Positions 37,483 through 47,779 of a stretch of DNA of 64,000 nt are shown piece after piece. Position 1 is the stretch's first letter, and each line of letters opens with the position of its first letter. A program made the translations under genes and the position numbers. The DNA is from Luteimonas fraxinea (GTDB taxonomy: Bacteria; Pseudomonadota; Gammaproteobacteria; Xanthomonadales; Xanthomonadaceae), in NCBI RefSeq assembly GCF_021233355.1, contig NZ_CP089507.1, forward strand, positions 3,721,001 to 3,785,000. The letters are read 5' to 3'. The notes beneath the pieces are model-generated. The model made no database searches, was not told where the DNA came from, and worked only from the letters and a program-made list of their open reading frames with translations.

Positions 37483-37529
37483 TGTCCACATGCGGTGTGG
37501 ATGGACTGTGGGTCAAGGTGTGGATAAGC
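37483..37529 (+). repeat. Array module 2
   Basis: TCCACA-TGCGG-TGTGGA inverted repeat (37485-37501), then GGTCAAGGTGTGGATAAGC with a perfect DnaA box at 37519-37527. Downstream, GGTGGTGATTT at 37563-37573 and GCTTGACCTGCGCACGCG at 37608-37625 recur exactly 325 bp later in module 3. An imperfect stem, GGTCAAGCGCGCAA with TTGCGTGCTTGACC (37577-37615), has 13 Watson-Crick pairs and one G-U pair. Confidence 0.85.
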
Positions 37530-37772
37530 GTGTGGAACGGCGCCGTATCCGGGCGCGGAAATGGTGGTGATTTTCTGGTCAAGCGCGCAATGAGGGCCTG
37601 TTTGCGTGCTTGACCTGCGCACGCGGTGGTGCAGTCGCGTGTGGTCGGCACGCTGCCGGTTGGCTGACCGATTCCAGCGCATTGCGCATGGGCGGAACGG
37701 CTCGCTGGAATCGGGTCGGGCGACATCGATGGCGGTCGCGAATCGCCGCTGCGTGCAGGCCCGTTGAAGTGA

Positions 37773-37801
37773 TTGACCCGCGTGCATCCGTCGCGTAGCG
37801 A
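37773..37801 (+). promoter_or_regulatory. Promoter-like signal of array module 3
   Basis: TTGACC (37773-37778) and TAGCGA (37796-37801), spacer 17 bp. The -10-like hexamer starts 14 bp before TCCACA. Confidence 0.5.
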
Positions 37802-37807
37802 CGTTGT

Positions 37808-37854
37808 TTTCCACAGCGCATGTGGATCGCCTGACGACGAAGTTGTGGATAAGC
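37808..37854 (+). repeat. Array module 3
   Basis: TTTTCCACA (8 of 9 to a DnaA box) and TGTGGATCG form the inverted part (TCCACA-GCGCA-TGTGGA). GACGAAGTTGTGGATAAGC carries a perfect DnaA box at 37844-37852. GGTGGTGATTT (37888-37898) and GCTTGACCTGCGCACGCG (37933-37950) follow at the same offsets as in module 2. Confidence 0.85.
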
Positions 37855-38018
37855 ACTACGCGCCGCGCTGCGACGGCCCTCGAAACGGGTGGTGATTTGT
37901 TCGCCACTTGCCGGCATGTGCGCAAACACAGCGCTTGACCTGCGCACGCGCTTCGTCATCGCGGAGCGCGGGATCGGATCACCTGCATGGTCCGGGCGCA
38001 CGCGATGCTTGGTCGCGC

Positions 38019-38047
38019 TTGACCGGTCCGCGACGACCGGCTAGCCC
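38019..38047 (+). promoter_or_regulatory. Promoter-like signal of array module 4
   Basis: TTGACC (38019-38024) and TAGCCC (38042-38047), spacer 17 bp. The -10-like hexamer starts 14 bp before TCCACA. A short palindrome, GACCGG-CCGGTC (38035-38054), overlaps it. Confidence 0.5.
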
Positions 38048-38052
38048 GCCGG

Positions 38053-38100
38053 TCATCCACAGTGGTTGTGGATGATTCGATGACAAGTCTGTGGGTAAGC
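38053..38100 (+). repeat. Array module 4
   Basis: TCATCCACA-GTGGT-TGTGGATGA is a perfect 9-bp inverted repeat (38053-38075 region). GACAAGTCTGTGGGTAAGC follows, one mismatch from the DnaA box (TGTGGGTAA, 38090-38098). Flanking stem bases differ from module 1 (TCA/TGA against GA/TC) yet still pair. Confidence 0.85.
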
Positions 38101-38128
38101 GATGCGATGCCGCCTGCGACGCGGTGCG

Positions 38129-38161
38129 CGCAGCGCTGGTCGTTTATTGACCAGCGCTGCG
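38129..38161. other. Perfect 13-bp hairpin within module 4
   Basis: CGCAGCGCTGGTC-GTTTATT-GACCAGCGCTGCG, a 13-bp perfect stem with a seven-base AT-rich loop, lies 31 bp after the module-4 DnaA-like box. It could end a module-4 transcript (no T run follows) or be a structured part of it. Confidence 0.7.
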
Positions 38162-38258
38162 AAGTTACTTCGAGATGCCGCTTGACCCGCGCAGCGCGAT
38201 CCGCATGCGCATCAGGCGCGCGCCGGGATCGGGTTCGAGCTCGGCGCGGATGGAACAC

Positions 38259-39020
38259 TCAGTCGCGTACGAGCCCGCCGTCAACGACGAGGTTCTGTCC
38301 GGTCACCGCGCGCGACCAGGGCGAGGCGAAGAACAGCACCGCATCGGCGAACTCGGTCGGTGTGGTCACGCTGCGCAGCGGCGTGTTCGCAGCGATGTAG
38401 TCGAAAACCTGCTCGGGTGTCGCGGCGCTGGCGTCGGTGGTGCGCAGCAGGCCACCGGACAGCATGTTGACGGTGATGCCGTCCGGGCCGAGATCGCCGG
38501 CGAGCGTGCGGGTCAACGAGAGCAGCGCAGCCTTCGCGGCCGTGTAGTCGTGATACGCCACCACCGGGTTCTGGAACAGGTTGGTGCCGATGTTGATGAC
38601 GCGGCCGAACCCTTGGGCGCGCATGCCTGGCAGTGCGGCCTGCACGGTGTGCAAAGCGCCGCGCACGCTGCCTTCGAACTGCGTGGCGAATGCAGGCCAG
38701 TCGATCGTGTCGGCTTTCGCGCGCGCATCGCCATCGAATGCGAAATCGACCAGCGCATTGTTGACGACGGTGGTGATGTCGGTGCCGAAATGCGCGCGCG
38801 TCTGTGCATACAGCGCATCGACCTGGGCGCGGTCGGTGACGTCGGCCTGCAGCGCGACCGCGTGCGTCCCGATCTGCGCAGTGAGCGCTTCCGCAGCCTC
38901 GCGGCTGCGTCGGTAGTTGACGACGACGCGGGCACCTTCGCGGGCGAAGGCGAGGGCGATCTCGCGCCCGAGGCCGCGACCGGCGCCGGTGACGAGGACG
39001 ATCTGTTCGGACAGCTGCAT
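38259..39020 (-). CDS. Short-chain dehydrogenase/reductase (3-oxoacyl-ACP reductase type)
   Basis: A 253-residue classical SDR starting MQLSEQIVLVTGAGRGLGRE. The cofactor motif TGAGRGLG is intact, with an NYRR segment after the second strand that suggests NADPH use. The active-site tyrosine and lysine are in YHDYTAAKAALLSL. The usual NNAG reads NNALVDF here. The closing NGxxVxGG-like part is NLVVDGGLV. Members are often named FabG-like or oxidoreductases; the substrate is unknown. It is divergent from the dapB unit and ends next to the repeat array. Confidence 0.88.
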   Translation of the reverse strand: MQLSEQIVLVTGAGRGLGREIALAFAREGARVVVNYRRSREAAEALTAQIGTHAVALQADVTDRAQVDALYAQTRAHFGTDITTVVNNALVDFAFDGDARAKADTIDWPAFATQFEGSVRGALHTVQAALPGMRAQGFGRVINIGTNLFQNPVVAYHDYTAAKAALLSLTRTLAGDLGPDGITVNMLSGGLLRTTDASAATPEQVFDYIAANTPLRSVTTPTEFADAVLFFASPWSRAVTGQNLVVDGGLVRD

Positions 39021-39116
39021 GACGGGCTCGCGGCAAGGGGCCTGCCAGCGTAACGCCGGCCTGCGCGGACGGCAGAAGTCTTGCGCGGGACCGCTTCCTG
39101 TCGACGGACGCGCCGC

Positions 39117-39122
39117 TAGAAT
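39117..39122 (+). promoter_or_regulatory. -10 element TAGAAT in front of the dapB uORF
   Basis: GCTAGAATGCGGGC places TAGAAT six bases before an ATG (39129). Transcription would start at that codon, giving a leaderless small frame that overlaps dapB. Confidence 0.55.
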
Positions 39123-39128
39123 GCGGGC

Positions 39129-39203
39129 ATGAGCATCCTTCGCCCGCAGTCCGCCTCGTCCATCGTCCCGCAACGCGTTCGTTCCATGGAGCCGCAGGCA
39201 TGA
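39129..39203 (+). CDS. Leaderless 24-codon upstream ORF coupled to dapB
   Basis: The frame encodes MSILRPQSASSIVPQRVRSM followed by EPQA and ends in TGA, which overlaps the dapB ATG as ATGA. The ATG lies six bases after a TAGAAT -10 element, so the frame would be read from the mRNA 5' end and its termination could deliver ribosomes to dapB. It contains no lysine, so a lysine-codon attenuator is unlikely. It is too short to judge by homology. Confidence 0.45.
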   Translation: MSILRPQSASSIVPQRVRSMEPQA

Positions 39204-39925
39204 GCACGCGACCGCGGATTCTCGTGCACGGCGCGTCGGGCCGCATGGGCCAGGCGCTGTTGCGACTCGCGGCGGGGCGCGAGGATCTCGACATCGTCGC
39301 GGCGGTGTCGGGCCGCGCACCGAAGCAGCGGGTCATCGATGGTGTGCCGTATTTCGGTGCGTCCGAGCTCGGCGGCGCGCCGACCTTCGACGTCGCCATC
39401 GATTTCAGCCTGCCTGGCGGTTTCGATCCGCTGCTCGCGCTATGCCTCAAGCGCGGCGCGGCGCTGGTGTCGGGCACGACCGGCCTCGACGACGCGCAGC
39501 GTGCGGCGCTGGATGGCGCGGCCGCGACGATTCCGGTGCTCTGGGCATCGAATTTCAGTCTTGGCGTCGCCGTGCTGCAGGATCTGGTCGCGCGCGCCGC
39601 GGCGGTACTGCCGGGCTGGGACTGCGACATCGTCGAATCGCACCACACGCGCAAGCTCGATGCGCCGTCCGGTACCGCGCTGACGCTGGGCGAAGCCGCG
39701 GCCGGGCAGGGCGCGACGCCGCATTACGCGTCGATCCGCGCGGGTGACATCGTCGGCGAGCATCTGGTGCAGTTCACCAGCCAGGGCGAGCGCATCGAGC
39801 TGGTGCACCGGGCAACGAACCGCGACATTTTCGCCAGTGGCGCGTTGCACGTGGCGGCGCGTCTGGCCGGCCGTCCGCCGCGCCGTTACGCCATCGCGGA
39901 CCTGCTGGGCGACGCCGCCGGCTGA
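39200..39925 (+). CDS. dapB: 4-hydroxy-tetrahydrodipicolinate reductase
   Basis: A 241-residue reductase of the lysine/meso-diaminopimelate pathway. The cofactor motif HGASGRMGQALL, the SGTTGLDD segment and the catalytic ESHHTRKLDAPSGTALTLGE stretch (shown in motif: E-S-H-H-x-x-K-x-D-x-P-S-G-T-A) are intact. Slightly short of the usual 265-270 residues but all core elements are present. The ATG overlaps the upstream small frame. carA follows after 151 bp with its own -10 element. Confidence 0.96.
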   Translation: MSTRPRILVHGASGRMGQALLRLAAGREDLDIVAAVSGRAPKQRVIDGVPYFGASELGGAPTFDVAIDFSLPGGFDPLLALCLKRGAALVSGTTGLDDAQRAALDGAAATIPVLWASNFSLGVAVLQDLVARAAAVLPGWDCDIVESHHTRKLDAPSGTALTLGEAAAGQGATPHYASIRAGDIVGEHLVQFTSQGERIELVHRATNRDIFASGALHVAARLAGRPPRRYAIADLLGDAAG

Positions 39926-39987
39926 TTCGCGCGCCTGTATCGCTGAACGCATCCGTCACATCGCTGGCGCGAGGCGGGGCGCATCGG

Positions 39988-39993
39988 TACAAT
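39988..39993 (+). promoter_or_regulatory. -10 element TACAAT upstream of carA
   Basis: TACAAT in CGGTACAATTCTCGC lies 83 bases before the carA GTG. The intervening leader contains a small hairpin (ACCGC-TCTG-GCGGT, 40032-40045), which might take part in pyrimidine or arginine control; no attenuator T run is visible. Confidence 0.45.
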
Positions 39994-40076
39994 TCTCGCT
40001 CGCCTGAACCCCAAACCTCCGGACCGGTTTCCACCGCTCTGGCGGTTTCCTGCAACCTGACGTAGGCGAAGACCTC

Positions 40077-41213
40077 GTGACAGATTCCGCAATTCTCGTC
40101 CTTGAAGACGGCACCGTATTCGAGGGCGTTTCCGTGGGCGCCCCCGGGCTTTCCGTCGGCGAAGTGGTGTTCAACACCGCGATGACCGGCTATCAGGAAG
40201 TGCTGAGCGATCCCTCGTACGCGCGCCAGCTGGTGACGCTGACCTATCCGCATATCGGCAACACCGGCTGCACCGACCAGGACGACGAAGCGTCGCAGGT
40301 CTGGGCGTCGGGCCTCATCGTGCGCAACGTGCCGCGCCGTCCGAGCAGCTGGCGCAGCCAGGTGTCGTTGCCCGAGTGGCTGCGCGCGCGCGGCATCGTC
40401 GCCATCTCCGAAATCGACACCCGCAAGCTGACGCGCCTGCTGCGCGACCGCGGTTCGATGAACGGTGCGGTGATGGCCGGCGACGTGAATGTCGAGCAGG
40501 CGCTCGAAGCCGCGCGCAAGTTTCCCGGCCTCAAGGGCATGGATCTGGCGAAGGTCGTCAGCACCACCGAGCGCTACGGCTGGACCGATGGCCAGCTCGA
40601 TCTCGACAGCAACGCCTTCGTCACCGCGCCTGCGAAGTTCAAGGTCGTGGCCTACGACTACGGCGTGAAGACGAACATCCTGCGCATGCTGGCCGAGCGC
40701 GGCTGCGAGCTGACGGTGGTGCCGGCGCAGACGCCCGCCGCCGATGTGCTGGCGCTAAAGCCCGACGGCGTGTTCCTGTCGAACGGCCCCGGCGACCCGG
40801 AACCCTGCGATTACGCGATCGACGCGATCCGCAGTTTCATCGACGCCAAAGTGCCGACCTTCGGCATCTGCCTCGGCCACCAGCTGCTGGCGCTCGCTGC
40901 CGGCGCGAAGACGCTGAAGATGCCGCACGGGCATCACGGTGCGAACCACCCGGTGCAGGATCTGGAGTCCGGCAAGGTGATGATCACCTCGCAGAACCAC
41001 GGCTTCGCCGTCGACGAGGCCTCGCTGCCGGCCAATGTGCGCGTGACGCATCGTTCGCTGTTCGACGGCACCAACCAGGGCATCGAGCTCACCGATGCGC
41101 CTGCTTTCAGCTTCCAGGGTCACCCGGAAGCTTCGCCCGGTCCCCACGATGTCGCGCCGCTGTTCGATCGGTTCGTCGCGTCGATGCACAACAAGAACGC
41201 CGAGAGCCGCTGA
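40077..41213 (+). CDS. carA: Carbamoyl-phosphate synthase small subunit
   Basis: A 378-residue glutamine amidotransferase subunit starting at GTG ([17 protein letters not shown]). The C-terminal class-I amidotransferase has the catalytic cysteine in [13 protein letters not shown], and the catalytic His/Glu in [13 protein letters not shown]. It supplies ammonia to CarB for arginine and pyrimidine synthesis. The carB ATG follows the stop after one base. Confidence 0.98.
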   Translation: MTDSAILVLEDGTVFEGVSVGAPGLSVGEVVFNTAMTGYQEVLSDPSYARQLVTLTYPHIGNTGCTDQDDEASQVWASGLIVRNVPRRPSSWRSQVSLPEWLRARGIVAISEIDTRKLTRLLRDRGSMNGAVMAGDVNVEQALEAARKFPGLKGMDLAKVVSTTERYGWTDGQLDLDSNAFVTAPAKFKVVAYDYGVKTNILRMLAERGCELTVVPAQTPAADVLALKPDGVFLSNGPGDPEPCDYAIDAIRSFIDAKVPTFGICLGHQLLALAAGAKTLKMPHGHHGANHPVQDLESGKVMITSQNHGFAVDEASLPANVRVTHRSLFDGTNQGIELTDAPAFSFQGHPEASPGPHDVAPLFDRFVASMHNKNAESR

Positions 41214-41214
41214 C

Positions 41215-44484
<3,270 letters not shown>

Positions 44485-44497
44485 CGGAGGCACGCCC

Positions 44498-44974
44498 ATG
44501 CGCGCACCCATGACCCTGCGCGGCGCCCAGCGCCTGCGCGAAGAGCTGGAAGAACTGAAGTCGGTCAAGCGTCCGGCGGTGATCGAGGCGATCTCCGAAG
44601 CGCGTGCCCACGGCGATCTCAAGGAGAACGCCGAGTACCACGCCGCGCGCGAGCAGCAGAGCTTCATCGAAGGTCGCATCAAGCAGCTCGAAGGCGAGCT
44701 GTCGCATGCCGACCTGATCGACGTCGCCAAGCTCAATGCCGGCGACAAGGTGGTGTTCGGCGCGACGGTGGTCATCGCCGACACCGAGACCGATGAAGAG
44801 AAGCGTTATCAGATCGTCGGCGACCTCGAAGCGGACATCAAGAAGGGTCTGATCGCGATTTCCTCGCCGGTCGCCCGCGCGATGATCGGCAAGCACGAGG
44901 GCGACAGCGTCAGCATCGATGCGCCCGGCGGCTCGCGCGAGTACGACATCATCAGCGTCGAGTATCTCGGCTGA
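44498..44974 (+). CDS. greA: Transcription elongation factor GreA
   Basis: A 158-residue factor. The N-terminal coiled coil carries the acidic tip region [20 protein letters not shown], which enters the RNA polymerase secondary channel. The C-terminal FKBP-like domain is complete to [17 protein letters not shown] precedes the ATG; an in-frame ATG four codons later (MTLRGAQRL) is an alternative start. It rescues backtracked polymerase. The carAB-greA-rpfE-recJ order matches the flank of the Xanthomonas rpf locus. Confidence 0.97.
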   Translation: MRAPMTLRGAQRLREELEELKSVKRPAVIEAISEARAHGDLKENAEYHAAREQQSFIEGRIKQLEGELSHADLIDVAKLNAGDKVVFGATVVIADTETDEEKRYQIVGDLEADIKKGLIAISSPVARAMIGKHEGDSVSIDAPGGSREYDIISVEYLG

Positions 44975-44978
44975 GCCG

Positions 44979-45932
44979 ATGACGACGTTCCTGTTGCCCG
45001 CGGCCGCACGCTTCGGTGCGCAGCGCTGGCAGCACGACGTGTCGCGCGCGCTCGGACGTGCGGACGTCGCGTCGCTGGCGTCCGGCCGACGTGCGCAGCT
45101 GGCCCGGCACATCGAACTGCCGGGCGGCACCTGGCCGCTCGCGGCCCTGTCGCGACAGGTCGATGTCGGCGATGCCGACACATCCGACAGCGCCTGGCTG
45201 CGCGCCGATCCCGCGTGGCTGCGACCCGACATCAACGGCGTGCGCCTGATGGCGCATGGCGACACGCTGGGCCTGACCCGCGAAGACTGCAATGCATTGT
45301 TGCCGGCGCTGCAGCCGGTATTCGGCGATGCTGGCTTCGCGCTCGACGCACCCGATCCGGCCCGGTGGTATCTGCGTGTGCCGCGCGCGAGTCCCTTGCC
45401 GGAGTTCCTGGATCCGTCCGAAGCGCTGGGCACCGATCTCGCCGATCACGACGACGACAGCGCCGCGGCGCGTCGCTGGCGCGCGCTCGCGACCGAGGCG
45501 CAGATCATCCTGCACAACCATCCCTGGAACGCGCGCCGCGTCGCGGCCGGCAGGACGCCGGTCAATGCCTTGTGGTTCTGGGGAGGCGGGCCGTTGCCCG
45601 ATGCGCGCGTGCACACGCGCAGCGCGCATGCGCCGGTTCACACCGACGATCCCACGCTGCACGCACTCGCCGCGAGCGCGACCACGGTCGCGTCCCTGCC
45701 GCGGGCGTTTCCGGAGCCGCGTGACGCGGCGCTGTTCGATCTGGTCGGCGAACGTGATCTGCGCCGCCTGCAGACGGATTGGCTGCAGCCTGCAATCGCC
45801 GCACTGGCGCGCGGCCAGTTGCGCACGCTGACGATCGATGACGAAGACGGCCATGTGCTAACCCTGCGCCGCTGGCATCGTCTGCGCGTCTGGCGTCGTC
45901 CGCGCATCGCGGTGTCGGCGGCGGCGTCTTGA
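44979..45932 (+). CDS. rpfE: RpfE-type phosphoglycerate-mutase-like protein
   Basis: A 317-residue protein beginning MTTFLLPAAARFGAQRWQHD. The C-terminal half has TEAQIILHNHPWNARRVAAG and NALWFWGGGPLPDA, a pattern seen in proteins annotated as phosphoglycerate mutase or regulatory protein RpfE. No complete mutase active site is evident, so catalysis is doubtful. In Xanthomonas the gene of this type between greA and recJ is called rpfE and affects virulence-factor output; I assign the symbol mainly from context. It overlaps the recJ start. Confidence 0.7.
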   Translation: MTTFLLPAAARFGAQRWQHDVSRALGRADVASLASGRRAQLARHIELPGGTWPLAALSRQVDVGDADTSDSAWLRADPAWLRPDINGVRLMAHGDTLGLTREDCNALLPALQPVFGDAGFALDAPDPARWYLRVPRASPLPEFLDPSEALGTDLADHDDDSAAARRWRALATEAQIILHNHPWNARRVAAGRTPVNALWFWGGGPLPDARVHTRSAHAPVHTDDPTLHALAASATTVASLPRAFPEPRDAALFDLVGERDLRRLQTDWLQPAIAALARGQLRTLTIDDEDGHVLTLRRWHRLRVWRRPRIAVSAAAS

Positions 45933-47659
45933 GCGCGCAGGCGCCGACGATCCGCCGACGCGAGGCCGCAGTGGGCGACGGCTGGCCGTCGACCGTGCCG
46001 TCGCTGCTGCGGCGCATCTATGCGGCGCGCGGCGCGCATGACCTCGACGCCGCGCAGCCGAAACTCGCCGGTCTGCTGCCGCCCGATGCGCTGTCGAACA
46101 TCGACGCTGCGACAGAATTACTCGCCGATGCCATCAGCAAAGGCGAACGCATTCTCGTCGTCGGCGACTTCGACTGCGACGGCGCCACGGCGTGCGCGGT
46201 CGCGGTGCGTGGGCTGCGCATGCTCGGCGCGCAGGACATCGTGCATGCGGTGCCCAACCGCATCACCCACGGCTACGGCCTGTCACCGGCGCTGGTCGAA
46301 TCGCTGGCGCCACTGGCGCCGTCGCTGCTGGTCACCGTCGATCACGGCATCGCCTGCCATGCCGGCATCCGCGCCGCGAAAGCCTTGGGCTGGCGCGTGC
46401 TGGTGACCGACCACCATCTGCCCGGCGCCGGGCTGCCGCCGGCCGATGCGATCGTCAATCCGAACCTGCCGGGCGATACCTTCCCGAGCAAGGTGCTGGC
46501 CGGCGTCGGCGTGATCTTCTACGTGCTGATGGCGCTGCGCGCGCGGCTGCGCGGGCAGGGCGATGCGCGCGCCGCGGATGCGGATCTGGGCAGCCTGCTC
46601 GATCTCGTCGCGGTCGGCACTGTTGCCGATCTGGTGCCGCTGGACGCGAACAACCGCGCGCTCGTGTCCGCGGGCCTGCGCCGCCTGCGCGCGCGTCGTG
46701 GCTGCGCCGGGCTCAATGCGCTGATCGAGATCGCCGGCCGCGATGCCGCGCGCCTGACCGCGGCCGACATCGGCTTTGCGGTCGGCCCGAGAATCAATGC
46801 CGCCGGCCGGCTCGAAGACATGGCCATCGGCATCGAATGTCTGCTCAGCGACGACGGCGTGCATGCGCGCGATCTCGCCGACACGCTGCACCAGATCAAT
46901 GCCGAACGCCGCGCGGTGCAGCAGTCGATGCTCGACGACGCCGAGGCCGCGGTCGCCGGACAGCCGCCGGTCGATCCGGCCAGCGCCGGTGTGTGCCTGT
47001 TCGATGCCGAGTGGCATCCGGGCGTCGTCGGTCTGGTCGCATCGAAGATGAAGGATGCGCTGCACCGTCCGGTGATCGCGTTCGCGCCTGCCGAGCCCGA
47101 CAGCGACCAGCTGCGCGGTTCGGCACGTTCGATCCCGGGCCTGCACATCCGCGACGTGCTCGCGGCGGTCGACGTGGCGTATCCCGGCTTGATCGAACGC
47201 TTCGGCGGTCACGCGATGGCGGCAGGACTCACGCTGCAGCGCGATCACCTGGACGCGTTCACCGAAGCCTTCCGCGCGACGGTCGAACAGATGCTCGATC
47301 CCGCCTTGCTGCGCGCCGAGATCCTCACCGACGGCGCCTTGCGCGGTGAGGAATTCGACATCGTCCATGCCGCGCATCTGCGTGATGCCGGGCCGTGGGG
47401 GCAGGGATTTCCCGAACCGCAGTTCGACGGCGAGTTCGCGGTCGTCGACTGGCGCGTGGTCGGCACCCGCCATTTGAAGCTGACGCTGCGCCTCGACGGA
47501 CATCCGAAGCCGCTGTCGGCGATCCACTTCGGCGGTTGGCGCGAGATCGCGCCGTCCGCGCGCGAGCGCATCGTCTACCGTCTCGCACCCGACGATTACC
47601 GCGGCGGCGACGCGGTGCAACTGGTCGTCGAACATCGCGAGCCGCTCGGCGCCATCTGA
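45929..47659 (+). CDS. recJ: Single-stranded-DNA-specific exonuclease RecJ
   Basis: A 576-residue DHH-family nuclease. The metal motifs are ERILVVGDFDCDGATACAVA (DHH motif I), LLVTVDHGIACHAG and RVLVTDHHLPG, and the DHHA1 domain holds ERFGGHAMAAGLTL. It degrades single-stranded DNA 5'-3' in recombination and repair. The start is a TTG overlapping the rpfE stop (TTGA); no ATG or GTG sits suitably at the N-terminus, so coupled translation is likely. Confidence 0.96.
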   Translation: MSAQAPTIRRREAAVGDGWPSTVPSLLRRIYAARGAHDLDAAQPKLAGLLPPDALSNIDAATELLADAISKGERILVVGDFDCDGATACAVAVRGLRMLGAQDIVHAVPNRITHGYGLSPALVESLAPLAPSLLVTVDHGIACHAGIRAAKALGWRVLVTDHHLPGAGLPPADAIVNPNLPGDTFPSKVLAGVGVIFYVLMALRARLRGQGDARAADADLGSLLDLVAVGTVADLVPLDANNRALVSAGLRRLRARRGCAGLNALIEIAGRDAARLTAADIGFAVGPRINAAGRLEDMAIGIECLLSDDGVHARDLADTLHQINAERRAVQQSMLDDAEAAVAGQPPVDPASAGVCLFDAEWHPGVVGLVASKMKDALHRPVIAFAPAEPDSDQLRGSARSIPGLHIRDVLAAVDVAYPGLIERFGGHAMAAGLTLQRDHLDAFTEAFRATVEQMLDPALLRAEILTDGALRGEEFDIVHAAHLRDAGPWGQGFPEPQFDGEFAVVDWRVVGTRHLKLTLRLDGHPKPLSAIHFGGWREIAPSARERIVYRLAPDDYRGGDAVQLVVEHREPLGAI

Positions 47660-47779
47660 CGCCATCGGTGCGTCGCGTGCGGAATCGTGAATGCGGGTGC
47701 AGAATGGGCTGCCGCGCACGCGGCATGCCCGCGGCCGTTGCCCCCGCAACGCCGCCCACTTCTGTACAGGGAGACGTTC

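Larger units (their letters stand above)
37256..38198. repeat. Array of four fixed-geometry TCCACA/TGTGGAT/TGTGGATAAGC modules
   Basis: The gene-free 37134-38258 stretch carries four modules, starting at TCCACA positions 37258, 37485, 37810 and 38056. In every copy TGTGGAT begins exactly 11 bp after TCCACA, and TGTGGATAAGC (TGTGGGTAAGC in copy 4) begins exactly 23 bp after that. TGTGGATAA is a perfect DnaA box on the minus strand. Copies 2, 3 and 4 have a CTTGACC element 124-125 bp after TCCACA and a TTGAC(C/G)-N17-TAGC signal just before it. No coding frame with recognisable content spans the region. Confidence 0.9.

Noticed and set aside
37256..38100. CRISPR array
   Set aside because: Repeat intervals are 227, 325 and 246 bp with short conserved cores; there are no regular spacers and no cas genes.
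37134..38258. Chromosomal replication origin (oriC) at the DnaA-like array
   Set aside because: No dnaA, dnaN, rpmH or gyrB adjoins it and no AT-rich unwinding element is visible. A DnaA titration site or RNA genes fit better; GC-skew analysis of the whole chromosome would settle it.
39129..39203. Lysine attenuator peptide for dapB
   Set aside because: The 24-codon frame contains no lysine codon and no terminator/antiterminator pair is visible.
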